Shown here: piece after piece, positions 22,701 to 34,742 of the stretch
How the letters are laid out: the number at the start of each line of letters is the position of its first letter
Position numbering within the stretch: the stretch's first letter is position 1
Assembly: GCA_009602725.1 (NCBI GenBank)
Contig: WELB01000053.1
Location: forward strand, 584,162-635,715
DNA length: 51,554 bases
Origin: Spirogloea muscicola
Lineage: Eukaryota > Streptophyta > Zygnematophyceae > Spirogloeales > Spirogloeaceae
Direction of reading: 5' to 3'
The notes under the pieces: generated by a model
Databases searched by the model: none
The model's input: the letters and a program-made list of their open reading frames with translations, nothing else
Told to the model about the DNA's origin: nothing
Program-made: the position numbers and the translations under genes

Positions 22701-24642
22701 GATTGCATGTTTTCTTCACCACTAAGACTTGCAGAATCCATACGGCTTTCCATCCTTTGCTGCACAAGCAGGAACAGCTCTTTGTACTGAAGCAAGCCAT
22801 TCAGAAGAGCAGCCACAATGAGAGAAATTTTGCCAGGGTCATGATGCTTCATATGCATCAGCCAATCCTAGGACAAAATGATCAATACGGTGCACTACCT
22901 GCAGCTCCATGAGGACGCCCCAAGCCAGGTCACAGATCTTAGAAAGTCCTCCCATGGTTCGTAGGTGCTCCTTCATCTGATGAGACCTCTTATATGATCC
23001 CGGCAAGTCATCTGCCGTTCAACAAGGACAGCCAGAATAAGCACTTTGATTATAAGGGTGTGAAGTAGCTAGGCTTTGCTAGTAGGTAGCCGTTGGCAGA
23101 CCTCTAGCACAAATATACTACATTCAACAGCAGATTGAGGTACACTAGCCTACAACTTCACAAATGGACTTGCCTTCAAACAGAACAGCTGCAGTGCATG
23201 TCCTCTCCAGCGTCTTCAGGGCAAGCCAGCGAACATCAACAATCTCTGCTGCTGTTATTTGTGTATCGACTGTGGCGCCATCTTTGACTACACCTTCCCC
23301 CTTGGAGGAATCTTCAGGAGCACAAAGGTAAGTCTTCAGAGTTGCAATGAACTGCTTGCTGGCAACATCCTCGGCAAGTCCTTCTTGAAGTAGGGAATGT
23401 GATGGTGCCGGGGGGCGGAGAAGGCGGAGCAGGTATGTCAAGCATGCTTCCGAGCTGAAAAAGTCTGCATTGTGTCCCTGCGGATCACTTACTGCTCTGC
23501 ATTAGTCAGGACTTATTTGCTCACTTAAGGAGCACTAGTATACCTCAGAGCTAATAAATGTTGTGCTGACCCCATACACAAGCCGAGCGCAAAACACTGG
23601 CATCTGACAGGCTATTGTCAATTGACAGTCTGGTCTGAACATCAGGATAGAATCCTTGCGCATTTCCTTAACAGATAAGTGCTGAATAGACGAAGTTAGT
23701 CCTGAAGTATGTTGCCGGAGCACGTGCTTGCATGTCTTGACTTACATCACTTGCCAACAGGAACAGGATTGCTGCTGCCGCCATGGATACTCCAGGATCA
23801 TTAGCAGGCACCTGCAATACAGCCTTGAGGAGAGGCCTCTCCAAGCTGTCCAGACAGACACACATCAGTCAAAGTACAAGAAGAGACGACATGATGGTTT
23901 GCTTCGACATGGCAGCCAGCAGAAGCTTGCACTGCAACGGAACGATGGTTACCTACTTGTGTTTCTGCAGCATTTCCCTCCTCCTCCTTGATACGCAAAT
24001 CTGTGCCAGCGTCGTGAGGCTTGCTAGCACTACGCGAACAGGCTGGCCTAGCTTCAGACCTCCCAGAGCAAAAATAGCCTCATCCATATGCTCCAGGATC
24101 TCGCCTGATTCTTGAGCTTCAATCAATGTTGCCATCTTAGAGCCCGTCCTTTCCAGAGCCCTTCTTCGACCATGTTCCACCACTTTCTCCTTGCTAGGCC
24201 CTGGTTGCTGCGTGAATGAGCTGATTGATGTAAGGCGTGATGCACATAGCGCCTCTCTGCCAACCTCTAGTTCTGTACTTGCACCTCTCTTGGTGCTACC
24301 CTTGCCCTCGAATGTAAATCCTGTTGCAGCATTCTCACTACGTGTCACGGTTTGAGGCAGCCTGGGGACGACGCCTGCCTCCTTTGGGCCTGTCTTCTCA
24401 TTGAGAGCAGGCCTCGAGGACAATGGCAGGAGTGAAGCGAACTCGTCTTCGTCAAGCGGCTCTGAGTCAATGAGCTCATTCTGGCTGTCGTGATCACGCC
24501 ACAGGGCCTCCAGATGATTGTTGGCCTCCGGCAGCTGTTCTGCCTGCTCGTCTAGCTCCTGTGATCCCCCATACGACTCCTGGGATGATGGATCCTGCGA
24601 CTGAGAGCCGCCACGCCGTCGCTTGTACGTCCTCACGATCAT
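19719..24642 (-). CDS. WAPL: Cohesin-release factor WAPL (wings apart-like), plant type
   Basis: WAPL binds cohesin with PDS5 and opens the ring, removing cohesin from chromosomes. The start MIVRTYKRRRGG is the plant WAPL N-terminus. Exon 1 (24642-23957) is rich in Ser/Gln/Glu and ends with the start of the conserved domain (LIEAQESGEILEHMDEAIFA, GLKLGQPVRV). Later conserved exons carry LASD near 23750; WLALKTLERTCTAA near 23200; LRTMGGLSKICDLAWGVL near 22950; LLSCMRILENVSFFSQANQ near 22640; LHLLGMK near 22450; DDPFAFEED within 21783-21276; VLMNLTNETSLGTGQVAACG to GALVNLVEKDEVNR within 21018-20747; AEDMIVESYTALLLCF near 20150; and LSSLAPVVERFM near 19800. I could not resolve the junctions around 23.5-23.7 kb, 20.6-20.75 kb and 19.9-20.1 kb. 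The stop at 19719 assumes no final intron. Confidence 0.85.
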
Positions 24643-25048
24643 GCCCGCTCATGTCTCTAGGCTTCTAGCACAGCGGCCGCTCTGGTGCCAGCCCGGGGTG
24701 CAAAATTGCGAATTTCAGTATTTGCAATGTACAATGGGCTCCCGGCAGAGCCGCAACCACGCGCCAGCGTCCGGCCACATTGCACGTCGTCCGCCCTGGG
24801 GTGACTCGGCTTTGTTTGCGAGCGCAGCGGCTCTACTTCACACGGCTGAGGGGTAGGCAGCTGTGCGTGTCGCCCTGCCGCGACCGGCGCCTCCGCAGCG
24901 ACAGGCGGCTGACCATGCACGTGCTCGGACGCCAGTAGGTGGATGACACCGAGCGAATAGGAAATTGGAGCACTGGAGACTTGCGGACTCCAGTAATGCG
25001 GCTCTGGGAGCCCGGGGGTTGGCGGCGTGAGCAGCGGGCGGCGGCCCC

Positions 25049-25082
<34 letters not shown>

Positions 25083-25944
25083 AGCTGCAGGCGAGCGTCA
25101 CCGGCAGGCCTCGCAAAGAGCACCAGCCAGCGCCCATTAAGATATTTATTTGGTCGCTCAATCGGCACATGGCCGCCGGACATCCGGCCATCCAGCGTCA
25201 GATGTAAAACAACACTTCTGGTGTACCAGCATCAACGTCGATTCTAGCGGAAGGGAGAAGGAGCTCTTCCAACGGGAAAGCGCGGCCAAACTGACTGGTG
25301 GCTGTGAGAGGCCAGCCCAAAAGGCATGGACAAGGTCTGAAGGAGCCGGATGGTACAGAAAGCAAGGTACTAAGCGCTACGGGCTGACGGCCGGTCCAAA
25401 CGAAGAAACAACCCTTTCAGTGGAAGGCAATGGCTGTGAGAGGCCAGTCCAAAGGGATGAACAAGGTCCAAAAGGAAGGGGAGTGGCTGAGAAAGCCAAT
25501 TGATGTGCGCAAAACTCTTGCACCGTCAGGGTCATCAGGCTGAGAGGTATCAGGAGCTACTTCTCTGGTACAACCATTCTTAACTGAGGATCGGCTTAAA
25601 TGAAAGGCAGCGGGAAATGCAGCACTAATCCGCTTTTGCCTGCTCACTCTTGCAGGCTTACGAGGAGGGATGGTGTTGGCCCCTAGTTTAGTAGCAATGC
25701 TCTGTTTGGTTGGGCCCTATCAGCCAAGACATGGAGGAGAACTTCGGCACAGGGTCCGGAGATTCAGTGAATTGGGAGGCAGCGGCCCTCCAAACTGGCA
25801 GAGCATGCTGGTTTTGAAGTACAAACCTGTCCAGACCTTCACAGGCTCCTGCACTCCTTCCTCCCTATACCTGAGTTGGAACAAGCTTGCACCACCGCTG
25901 GCTATTCTGATAATTCAGAGATAAGAGATCCGGTTGAGCAAGCT
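24643..25944. other. Intergenic stretch upstream of WAPL with two minus-strand hairpin tails
   Basis: This is the presumed WAPL promoter side. It includes a (CGG)n run near 25050-25082. Two hairpin-tail copies in minus orientation lie at about 25255-25340 and 25428-25477 (GGCTGTGAGAGGCCAGCCCA and GGCTGTGAGAGGCCAGTCCA). The first is preceded by CGCGGCCAAACTGACTGGTG, a block also found next to tails at 46-48 kb. No gene is seen. Confidence 0.55.
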
Positions 25945-28344
25945 TCATGCTGGTTGGATAATCTTGTGTGAGGCGTAGGAGAGATAGACGTTCCAAGACA
26001 GCGCCACCACATTTGCAAAGGCCACCTGCAACACGGGCGTAATAATGCAGTGGATGCACGTAGATAGCATCAGCATAGGGGTGCCACAAGAAGAACGTTC
26101 TAGCCGTTCAGCAAGCAGATTCGCGAATGTGCATAGCTACGCTCACCTGTAAATGGAGGGGCACCAGGCGGAAGTTAAGAAATTGGAAGGGAACCCAAAG
26201 CTTCCAATTGGCCACTGTAGTTGAAGCCCAATCCTGCAACCACACTAACATCTGTTTGACTACATCTGGCCTCTCTAAGACTAAACTTCACATAAACAGC
26301 TTCTGTCTCTGCAACCAGCAGGGCGTTTGGAAGTCATCTGCTACTGCCACTGAGGGCAGGACGCTAGTCCATGCTTGCTGCAGAGCCAGCAAACGAGCAA
26401 CGGAGACGAGCTCTACCTGCTTCAGTTTGGGAATCACGATATGTGGCTTGCCCTCAAGCGTGAGAAGTGCTGAGAAGAAGACAGCAATGAAGATGGGGGA
26501 GAACACAAACTGGAATATGCAAATGAAAGCATAGCGCATTGTGTCATGTCCTCGTACTTGCACAATCCATGAAGAGACTGCTGCAAGATGACTCTGACGT
26601 GGGCAACATCGGCTGTATAATTAGGAAATACGAACATTCAAACACGAGCCACCAGCACGAGCCACCAGGGAAGGTCCACGCAAGACCTTAATTACGGCAG
26701 CAAATAGACATTACCTGGTCCAAGACAAGCCGAATGATAGCACCAGACGTGCCGGTCGCTGTCACAGTCCTGCTCAGCGTCTGATACCTGGGACCAACTT
26801 GGAAGACCCTCAATGAGCAAGAAGGCCTGGAGGTTCTGTGAAGCACGGTTCCTCGGGTACTTGGTACAGCAGCTGCAGGAGCTGCTTCAGTGGAGCAGTG
26901 CTCACCACAGATGCAGAGACGGCCCAACAAGGATAAGCCCCAACAGCGTGATTAAACTGGAGCGCTTGACGTCCACGTGCTTTGACCTCTCCACAAATAT
27001 CTGCAATCATTATGCTGGTCATGCTCAGGTCAAGCATTGTACAGAAATTCTTCATAAGCTTACCAGCAACAGAAGCGGCATCTCGAGTTGCAATGCATTT
27101 GAAAAGTTGAGCACAGTCTTGGCAATCTACAGACACATGTTAACTGTTCCCCTCTATGGTTGGCGTACCTGGCAGTATAGATCGCCCAGGAGGTTGAGAA
27201 GTGCTGCAGTGATTGCCTTTGCTTTGATAGGCTCGTTCACAAGCCACTCCTGATAGCTGGATGAGGCACACACGATAAGAAAGAACCCAGCTCCCTTCTG
27301 ACCTGCTCGAATTGTGTCATAGGTGAGCCAAGCATGGTATTGATCACATATGTATGGTATGTATGGCATGGTATCAATACATATGTGTCTTGCTGACCAG
27401 CTCAGTGTCAGGTCCAGTACCTGGCCCACAGAGCAGCAATGCCACCACCAGCTTGTTTACTTCCATCACTTTCACCGCCGCCAGCTCCATCCCCCCCACC
27501 TCCGCCTCCATCTCCACCTCCTCCTCTTCCGAGGGTACCGCCCACACCCCCACCAGTGGTATCATTTGCCATCCGTACTGCTATAGACTTCCGGTTTCTT
27601 TGTCGGGCTGATTCGAGTGAAGTCTTAAATCTTGGAGCAAGTCCTTTCTGGCTGTCACTCAATGAGTCGCTTAGCAGCGACCACAGATGACTTGTTGCCA
27701 CCCCTGCATGAAGCATGGTCAGGATGCGTGTATAAGGCATCTGGAGCTAGCCTCTCAGGGTAATGCATTGACGAACTTGAAGGATGCAGAGGTTGTGAGC
27801 AAAGCAGGGAGGCAAGGATTGTTGTTGAGTATTGCAAGCCAGTCATTCCACTCTGGTCAGAGCGGAAGAACCGCACTACAAGCGAACCCTGCTGTGGACT
27901 GTCAGAATAATCCCGTGAAAGGGCAATGCATGGCCGCACCAGTGTTTGCTGCGCCGCCGAGGCCTCTCCTACAGGCCGGGCCGTGCCCCACAGCTTGATA
28001 TGCGTGCATCTGGCGGGCATGGAGCCTTGACTATGTCAAGAGGCGAGCTACTGTGCTGACTTGAGCATGTCTCAGCTATCGCTCATGAAGTGGTTGACTG
28101 CTTCGACTGAGACTAGCACAGAAGCTTTGAACGGCCCACAGAGATAACAGCGTTGGCCAACCAGAGCTATGGAGAAGCGAGGGCAGCGTAGAGGACCAGG
28201 ACCAATAACTACATCAAGACCACCATTGTGGCGAGTCCGAGTACTGGCAGCTGAGCTGAGCCAAGGCGGCACCTGCCGCTTGAGCCGCGGCCCGGACGAT
28301 GCAAAAAAGGGCTTGGAGATCGCAGCCGCCACTAGCGCCGCCAT
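25945..28344 (-). CDS. Mpv17/PMP22-family membrane protein
   Basis: Small multi-pass organelle membrane protein; family members sit in the inner mitochondrial, peroxisomal or plastid membrane and the substrate is unsettled. Eight exons with consistent phases: 28344-28273, 27647-27421, 27256-27169, 27000-26906, 26787-26715, 26509-26417, 26233-26147, 26025-25945 (271 aa). The N-terminus (MAALVAAAISKPFFASSG) looks like a transit peptide and is followed by a Gly-rich linker. Family blocks in order: ALWARSYQEWLVNEPIKAKA, LLNLLGDLYCQ, IFVERSKHVDVKR, FVFSPIFIAVFFSALLTLEG, ANWKLWVPFQFLNFRLVP and ALSWNVYLSY. The start of exon 2 was chosen to keep phase with exon 1 and is the least certain junction. 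It lies tail-to-head behind WAPL. Confidence 0.9.
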
Positions 28345-28640
28345 GGTGCTTCGCTCAGACCGTCCCGCAGTAGCGGGCCAGACCCGCAGCCTAGCCGGCG
28401 ACGACGACGGCAGCGGCGGCGGCGGCGACGACGGCAGCGGCGGCGGCGGCNGGCGGCGGCGGCGGGCGGCGGCGGCGGCGGCGCCGCGGGGAGAGGCGGC
28501 CAGGGTCCGGTTTAGGGTTAGGTTTACGACTGCTCTTCTGGCCGGGCAGCTCGCCTGGCCTGCCCGCCGGCTCCGGACAGCTGCCCCATCGGGCAGGTGC
28601 TCCGGGCCGACGAAAACTCCTCGCCCCTGGCTTTAAGCTG
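28345..28640. promoter_or_regulatory. GC-rich upstream region of the Mpv17-family gene, with telomere-like word
   Basis: GGC/GCC runs at 28395-28500 include one undetermined base (28451). At 28511-28528 lies TTTAGGGTTAGGTTTA, a short telomere-like word. The position immediately upstream of the minus-strand ATG at 28344 suggests a promoter or 5' leader. No gene is supported. Confidence 0.4.
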
Positions 28641-28777
28641 GTCGGCGCTGTCTGAGGAAAAAGGCGCGCGGTGCGCATGGGAGGCCAAACTCCAGCCTTC
28701 ACAAGAGTCCTGGTAACGGGTCGATGAGCTGGCTAAGGGGGGACACTAAGTATCCTCGACTGAGCACATACATAGAG

Positions 28778-28930
28778 AAGAAGTGGCTCTCCCTCCCAAT
28801 CGAACCTTGTCAATTCTTTTCGGGCTGGCTTCTCACAGCCCTTGCCCTCATTGGGAGAGCCACTTCTTCTCCCAATGGGGCCAAGGGCTGTGAAAGCCGG
28901 CCCGAAAAGCATTGACAAAGGTTCGTAAGG
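28778..28930. repeat. Inverted pair of hairpin tails
   Basis: A plus-strand tail (28801-28865: CGAACCTTGTCAATTC, GGGCTGGCTTCTCACAGCCC, GGGAGAGCCACTTCTTC) is followed at once by a minus-strand tail (28869-28925) that reads back to the same CGAACCTTTGTCAAT. The two arms form a long imperfect palindrome. A further partial minus-strand tail end lies at 28778-28800. Confidence 0.85.
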
Positions 28931-29059
28931 GGCCAAATGACGGAGGGGCCGAAAGCGTTTAGCAGCTACGAAGGGGCCTGAAGATGCTATGCTAATGCAC
29001 ATACATAGTTGACAAGCTAAGCTGAGGAGCTAGAAGAAAGCGCGGCCAGACTGACTGGT

Positions 29060-29526
29060 GGCTGTGCACTTTCTTGAGAAGAAGTGGCTCTCCCAATGGG
29101 GGTAAGGTAAGGGCTGGGAAAAGCCAGCCCGAAGAAAATTGACAAGTTTCGAAGGGGCCAAACTATGAGCTAAGCAGCGACTACGGGGCCTGAAGAGGCT
29201 ATATTTCTTGAGAGATTTCTTGAGGCCAGCCCAAACGAATGAACAAGGTCTGAAGGAGCCCGAGTGCCAAGTGCTAAGACAGTGGGGATAGTTTTCCGGC
29301 AGCTAGTCTGTCGGATTTGAGCGCGCACTTCTTCTGATTTGAGGCTCCTCACTCGTAACTACTGAGTGGTCCATCCTCCCCCGTTCTGACATACCATCTT
29401 CAGGCCCCTTAGTAGCTGCTTAGCGCTTTTTAGGCCCCTTCATTTGGCCCCTTCGAACCTTTGTCAATTCATTTTCGGGCTGGCTTTTCACAGCCCTTGC
29501 CCCCACTGAGAGTGCCACTTCTGTAA
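29060..29526. mobile_element. Fragmented copies of the hairpin-tailed retroelement 3' end
   Basis: A minus-strand tail at about 29079-29205 is followed by plus-strand remnants. These include the end of the ORF (AGTTTTCCGGCAGCTAGTCT onward), a 15-base insertion (near 29322-29337) that repeats the GATTTGA flank, the stop, and a complete 3' untranslated part with tail to about 29526. This shows the order ORF end, stop, GGTCCATCCTCCCCCGTTCT, tail. Confidence 0.75.
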
Positions 29527-29699
29527 GACAGCAGCAAGGAGACACTCAGCAAGACCACCACAACGGAAGCCGTCCAGCGGCCGACGATGTTCGAACCCAG
29601 CCGCGGCGGCGGCGCTCCCCGCCCCGTTCCACTGGGCGTTGACCGCAACGGCCTCCCGCGCACTTCTCTCCCGCCACTGCCTCCCCGTCGCGAAGGAAA

Positions 29700-30235
29700 T
29701 GGAAGAAAGTGCTCGCCCATAGAGAGAGGGGCTGGCAAAGCCAGCGTAAGAAAGAATGGACAATGTCCGAAGCCAAAGAAAGAGGAGCCGGAAAAAGAAG
29801 TGCTCGCCCAAAGGGAAGAGGGGCTGGCAAAGCCAGCCCAAAAACGAATGGACAATGTCCGAAGCCAAAGGATGAGGAGCCGGAAAAAGGCCAGGCAGAA
29901 ACACTAAGAACAACAAGCACAAAAAGAAACGAAGCAGCTACAAAGCACTCAGTAACCCCTGCTAAGCAGCCTCAGGTCAGAGAGACTGGGTTCCTGGAAG
30001 CGGGTCCCCTGGCCAGAGCCAGAGCCAGAGCCCGAGGCAGCAGCGAGGGCTCTGCCTGCACGCAGGTGCAGCGCGCGGGCCATAGACCTCTGCAGCGAGA
30101 CGGCCAAGCGCATGCGGCACACCTGCGCTAGCGACCCGGCTGCATGGGAGTCCACCGGCTCCCCATGGAAGCGGCGGACAATGGCGTGGCGTGAGAGCTG
30201 GTTGAGCAGCTCGAGCCCCAGAGTTACCCAGCGCC
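29700..30235 (-). mobile_element. Retroelement 3' copy: two tails and ORF C-terminal domain (minus strand)
   Basis: On the minus strand an ORF end runs from about 30235 to a stop at 29949. It has LGLELLNQLSRHAI near its start, then SLAQVCRMRLAVSLQRSMAR and LHLRAGRALAAASG, and ends LSDLRLLSRGY. Two tandem minus-strand tails of the GGGCTGGCTTTGCCAGCCCC type follow at 29730-29870. The copy is 5'-truncated. Part of the region 29530-29700 is unrelated GC-rich sequence. Confidence 0.75.
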
Positions 30236-30319
30236 ACGTGTAAATGGAAATGGAGTGTGTATTGATTGAGTGAGTGATGGAGGGCCTGAGTGGCCAAGTA
30301 CAGAGGCAAGCACAATGAC

Positions 30320-30790
30320 GACGAATTTGCCATCGATGTTCACGGGGCCTTCGGCAGTGGCTGGCTGGATCTCCTCCAGCGGCTTGCCCGGCGGGCCATC
30401 GAGCGGCGGCCGGGTTCGCCAGGCTTCAATGCTGCCGGCTCCCTCGCTCAGGTCTTTCAAATGAGACTGGCGGTCTCGCTTCAGCGCTCTCAGGCTCATG
30501 CGGTCCACACGCGCGCTGGCCGCGCTATGGCTGCTGCCTCAGGGTCTCGGCAGAGTGCCGCTTTTCCTGCTTCGAGTTATTCTGATTTGCTGTTGCTCAC
30601 TCGTGGTTACTGAGCATTCATCTGCATCATTTCGTGTCTTGGTGTGTATTTTTGTCTGTCCTGGCACTGGTTTGTGGCCTTGTGAGGCCTGCGGACAATG
30701 TCCATTCTTTTCTGGGCTGGCTTTGCTAGCCCCTCTTTTTCTATGGGCGAGCCCTCCCCTTGTAGCCGGCCTCCAGGAGAGCGAAGGGCT
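30320..30790 (+). mobile_element. Retroelement 3' copy: ORF C-terminal domain and tail (plus strand)
   Basis: From about 30320 the plus strand reads DDEFAIDVHGAFGSGWLDLL, then QRLARRAIERR, SLAQVFQMRLAVSLQRS, and ends at TGA (30613) after SDLLLLTRGY. A 3' untranslated part with TTCTGGGCTGGCTTTGCTAG follows. It is related to, but clearly diverged from, the copies at 49-51 kb, so it represents a separate subfamily. Confidence 0.75.
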
Positions 30791-31160
30791 CGCCCATTGA
30801 GGATAGGGGCTGGAAAAGCCAGCCCAAAAACGAATGAACAAAGGACGAGAAGGGGCCAGGGGAAGTACGAAGAACGACAAGCACAAGAAAGAAACGAAGC
30901 AGCTACGAAGCACTCAGTAACCCCTGCTAAACAGCCTCAGGTCAGAGAGACTGGGTTCCTGGAAGCGGATCCCCTGGCCAGAGCCAGAGGCAGCAGCAAG
31001 GGCTCTGCCTGCACGCAGGTGCAGCGCGCGGGCCATAGACCTCTGCAGCGAGACGGCCAAGCGCATGCGGTACACCTGCGCTAGCGACCCTGCTGCATGG
31101 AATTCCACCGGCTATCCATGGAAGCGGCGGACTATGGCGTGGCAGGAGAGGGCGGCTCAG
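30785..31160 (-). mobile_element. Retroelement 3' copy: tail and ORF C-terminal domain (minus strand)
   Basis: Minus-strand tail at about 30785-30850, then a spacer, then an ORF end (31108-30914) reading SLAQVYRMRLAVSLQRSMAR and ending LSDLRLFSRGY. It is almost identical over long stretches to the copy at 29949-30155, which implies a recent common source. Confidence 0.75.
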
Positions 31161-31485
31161 CCCATAGAGGTCGCTCCAGGAGAGGGCGGTGAATGTGACT
31201 TCAAAACGGAAGGACGAATTTCAAGGGGGCCAGAAATCAAGTGAGCTCCAAAGAAATGAGCACTTCCAATAGGTGGGGAGCTGGCCGCGCTTTCCATCTT
31301 CCGCGCTTGTTGCCGTTGCGGCAGCCCCCCTCCCTCCTCGCGCCCCACCCCAGCCAGGCGCGGCGCACTACCCCCCTCTCCCCCGCCGAGCTCCTCGTTG
31401 AATCGTTCAAGTTCGCCGCCCCCTCCCGCGCCGCTTTCTACTCCCCCCAACCTCCCTCTTCGGGCCTGAATTTCTTCCCTTGCGG

Positions 31486-31772
<287 letters not shown>

Positions 31773-32186
31773 AATCTACTCCTGACTTGTGTCCCCCTGT
31801 CTTCCTCCCCTGCTGACTTCACTCACCCACTCCCCGTCCCACCACCGCTTCAGCCGTTTGCCGCTTTCCTCGTCATCCTCTCGCCACCTCTCGCTCTGCC
31901 TCGCTACTTACCCTCATACACTCTTAAGCTCTGCCCAACTCCTGCCTGCCCACTTCCTGTCTCCAGTCTCTTGCTCCTCACCTGCGCTTTCATCCCCGTC
32001 ATTCTTCACCTTGCACCAGTTCAAAACAGCACGCTGGCTGCACTATCCACAGCTCTTGAAGGGATTGTCAAGACACTGTCCTCCAAGCAACATCAACAGG
32101 TGGTAAGGGCGCCAGTGCCAGGGGGGGTCACCAAAGCGGCAGGAGACCCAACAGCGGCGTCTGTGGCAGCTCCTCCCAGCGGTGCC

Positions 32187-33915
32187 ATGGGCTTCCAGAA
32201 GGGCGGCGGCTTCCTGGGGTCCATTCTGGGGCCTGTGACGCTGGCGCATGTCTGCGCCTTCCTCCTCACTGCAGCCATCGCCTTCAAGCTCGGCAAGTGG
32301 TCTGCTTCTGGCGAGGTCGCCAGGGCTGCCATTCTTCAGGCCCCTGTCGTCTCCAGCGGCGCCAACGGCATGGCGACCCTCCCAGTGGATCTTGTGACGT
32401 TCCAGCGGAAGTGCAACGCCACGGGCCCCGCGCCCGGCGAGGTCCGGCAGTTCCTCCTGGACGCCACTTTCAACGGCGAGTGCCCCTTCTCCGGCTTCCC
32501 GCCGCCGGAGGCCGCCAAGCACCTCCGCCACAAGCGCGTCAAGGGCTGGGGTTCTGATAATAACGTCTTCCGCCGGCTCATGACTGAGACCAAGCCCAGG
32601 TCCGCCTCCACACATGCGCTGTGTTGGGTGCAGCAAGCTCGCAGCTCGGGCCTTGGGCAGTATACACCTGTCAGCTGGCCTCGTGGTTTGCCATCACTTT
32701 GAGGTGGCCTCAGCCAGGTCCATTGTCTGTGTGATGTGACAGGTTGGTGCTGGAAATTGGCACTTTCCTCGGTGCGTCAGCCATTAACATGGCCGCCTTG
32801 GCCAAGGAGCTCGGTCTTCGGACCACTATCCTGTGTATTGACGACTTTCGCGGCTGGCTGGGCTTCAGGTGTGGCTGCTCACCCCTGTTGCAGAGGGCCG
32901 TAGCCCTCTCCAGCTTAGCAAGCAGCGCTGCGTGGCAATAATGACCTCTCACGAACTTTTGTGGGGCTGCATTTGATCCGTGCCGGCAGCTCTGGCAAGG
33001 CAAAGTTTCGGGACATCAAGATGATCAATGGCCAGGTGCATCACCTGGCTCCCTGAACGGTCTCACGGCGTTCTAGACCAAAGCAGTAGCTTGCAAGGCC
33101 GCCAACCCTGTCAAGTGCAAGCTGGCTTTTGTCATTGCAGTGCTACTGAATCACGCGGACGCAAACGTGTCACGTAGCCCTAGGCCACAGACATCTGTGG
33201 ATGATGCATGGGACAACAGCGAATAAATTTCCAGTCTTTGTTACTTCGACCAGTGCCTATGCCGTGATTATGAATTCTACAATCCTGCCGTTGCTGCAGA
33301 CGATGCTGCTGTATCAATTCATGCAGAACGTACTAAACGCCGGGTACCAGGACGTGGTTCTACCGGTCCCGTTCTCCACATCCCATGCTCTAGGATCATT
33401 TTGCGGCTGGGGCATCCGCGCAGACCTCATTGAGGTTGATGCTGGCCACGACTTCCACTCCGCCTGGACTGATATCAATGCAGCTTTCCCGCTTTTGAGC
33501 CCTGGAGGCGTCATGTTCGGCCATGACTACTTCTACCAGGCTGATAATTAGTGAGCCTTCCAACTTTCTCTGAGCATATCGTGTTATGTGTAATGTACTC
33601 CAATGTTTAGACCTCTTGTGCTGCGTGTTGTCAGCATTTTTGTGAAGGACAGGGAACAGATGAGCCATGCACAGACGTGCCCTCTGCCCAGTACCTCCAT
33701 TTAGCATTTTCAGTGACTGCGGTACTTATCATTTGCAATTGGTTGTCAGTATTGGGGGCCTAGGTGGAAATTATGCTATCTTTTATTGCGTTCAGCCATC
33801 TGCTCTCGACTTTGTGGCTGGCAGCGGTGTACAGAGAGCTGTGGACCTGTTTGCAAAGTTGAATGGGTTTGTAGTGGAGCCTGACGATCAGCATTGGATC
33901 CTGCGGAAAGGCTAG
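32187..33915 (+). CDS. Membrane-anchored SAM-dependent methyltransferase-like protein
   Basis: Probable class I methyltransferase with unknown substrate. Exons: 32187-32599, 32743-32868, 32990-33035, 33300-33550, a tentative 33714-33741 chosen for phase, and 33796-33915 (about 327 aa). The frame is open upstream of 32187, but this is its first ATG. A single hydrophobic segment near the N-terminus (PVTLAHVCAFLLTAAIAFKL) suggests a signal anchor. SAM-binding motif I is LVLEIGTFLGASAINMA, followed by an acidic ILCIDDF strand end. DLIEVDAGHDFHSAWTDINA and LLSPGGVMFGHDYF match the C-terminal half of the Methyltransf_24-like fold. It ends with VQRAVDLFAKLNGFVVEPDD and HWILRKG. The protein around the tentative exon is unresolved. 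Its 5' leader would lie within or next to the pyrimidine-rich tract. Confidence 0.72.
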
Positions 33916-34742
33916 GTGAGTACTTCTGGGGGACTGATGTCTGCCAGACCGAGTGCCTGCTCACAAGGCTGCAGGCTATGTGACCTGCAGCCAATCCTTT
34001 GGTTATCCTGTGACTGATAGATGCTTTTGACCATGAGAATGACATAACACCCCAGCCTTGATTCACAACCTGCATGGTCTCCTTTTGGTGAAGAGGAGCT
34101 CCTGCCACTTGACTGTAATGGCTGGAGAGAGCTGCTGAAGGCAGGATCATGTTGATCTTCTTGCTGTTGCAGTTGGGAAGCTAAGGTCCATTGATGCAAC
34201 ATCTGTACGTCTCTGGCGAATGGAGCTGCTCCACAATCTGGAAATGCAAGTTGCTCTTCTGCTCCTTGTGCACACCTCTAGTCAAGAAGCTGTGCACTTA
34301 GATGCGACCATCTGCAACAATAGTTGCTGCTTGCCTGCCAAAGTGGCAGTTCAAAGTAAGGTGTGCTTAAACACCATGGCGGCTATATAAGGAGAGTCCA
34401 TGTCGTGAGTGCCCACAAAGGGAGCACGTTCGTGTGTGTGAGGCGAAAGCGTGATCAAAAATTACGTGCTTGAGCTTGGCGACCTTGCAGAGTTGTGCTT
34501 CAGGCAGCCCATCTTCTCAGACCAATCTGTTGCTGCTGCTGAAGTGCCCCTTCTGCACTGAGGCCGGTAATGAATCTGCTCCAATAAGTCTCGCCCATCC
34601 TCGATCGGCTGGCACCCTCGCAGGCTACTGCTCGGAGCCCAGTTTCTCTTAGATGGAAATGAGAAGCTGCGTCCACCATTCTTGGTCCTTGGGGGTGAGA
34701 ATATGTAACATGCAATAGATTCAGGGCGGGACACAGTGCCCC
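33916..34742. other. Gene-free stretch downstream of the methyltransferase gene
   Basis: I see no exon-like frame, recognisable RNA gene or element remnant before the first hairpin tail at about 34745. It presumably includes the methyltransferase 3' UTR. Confidence 0.4.
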
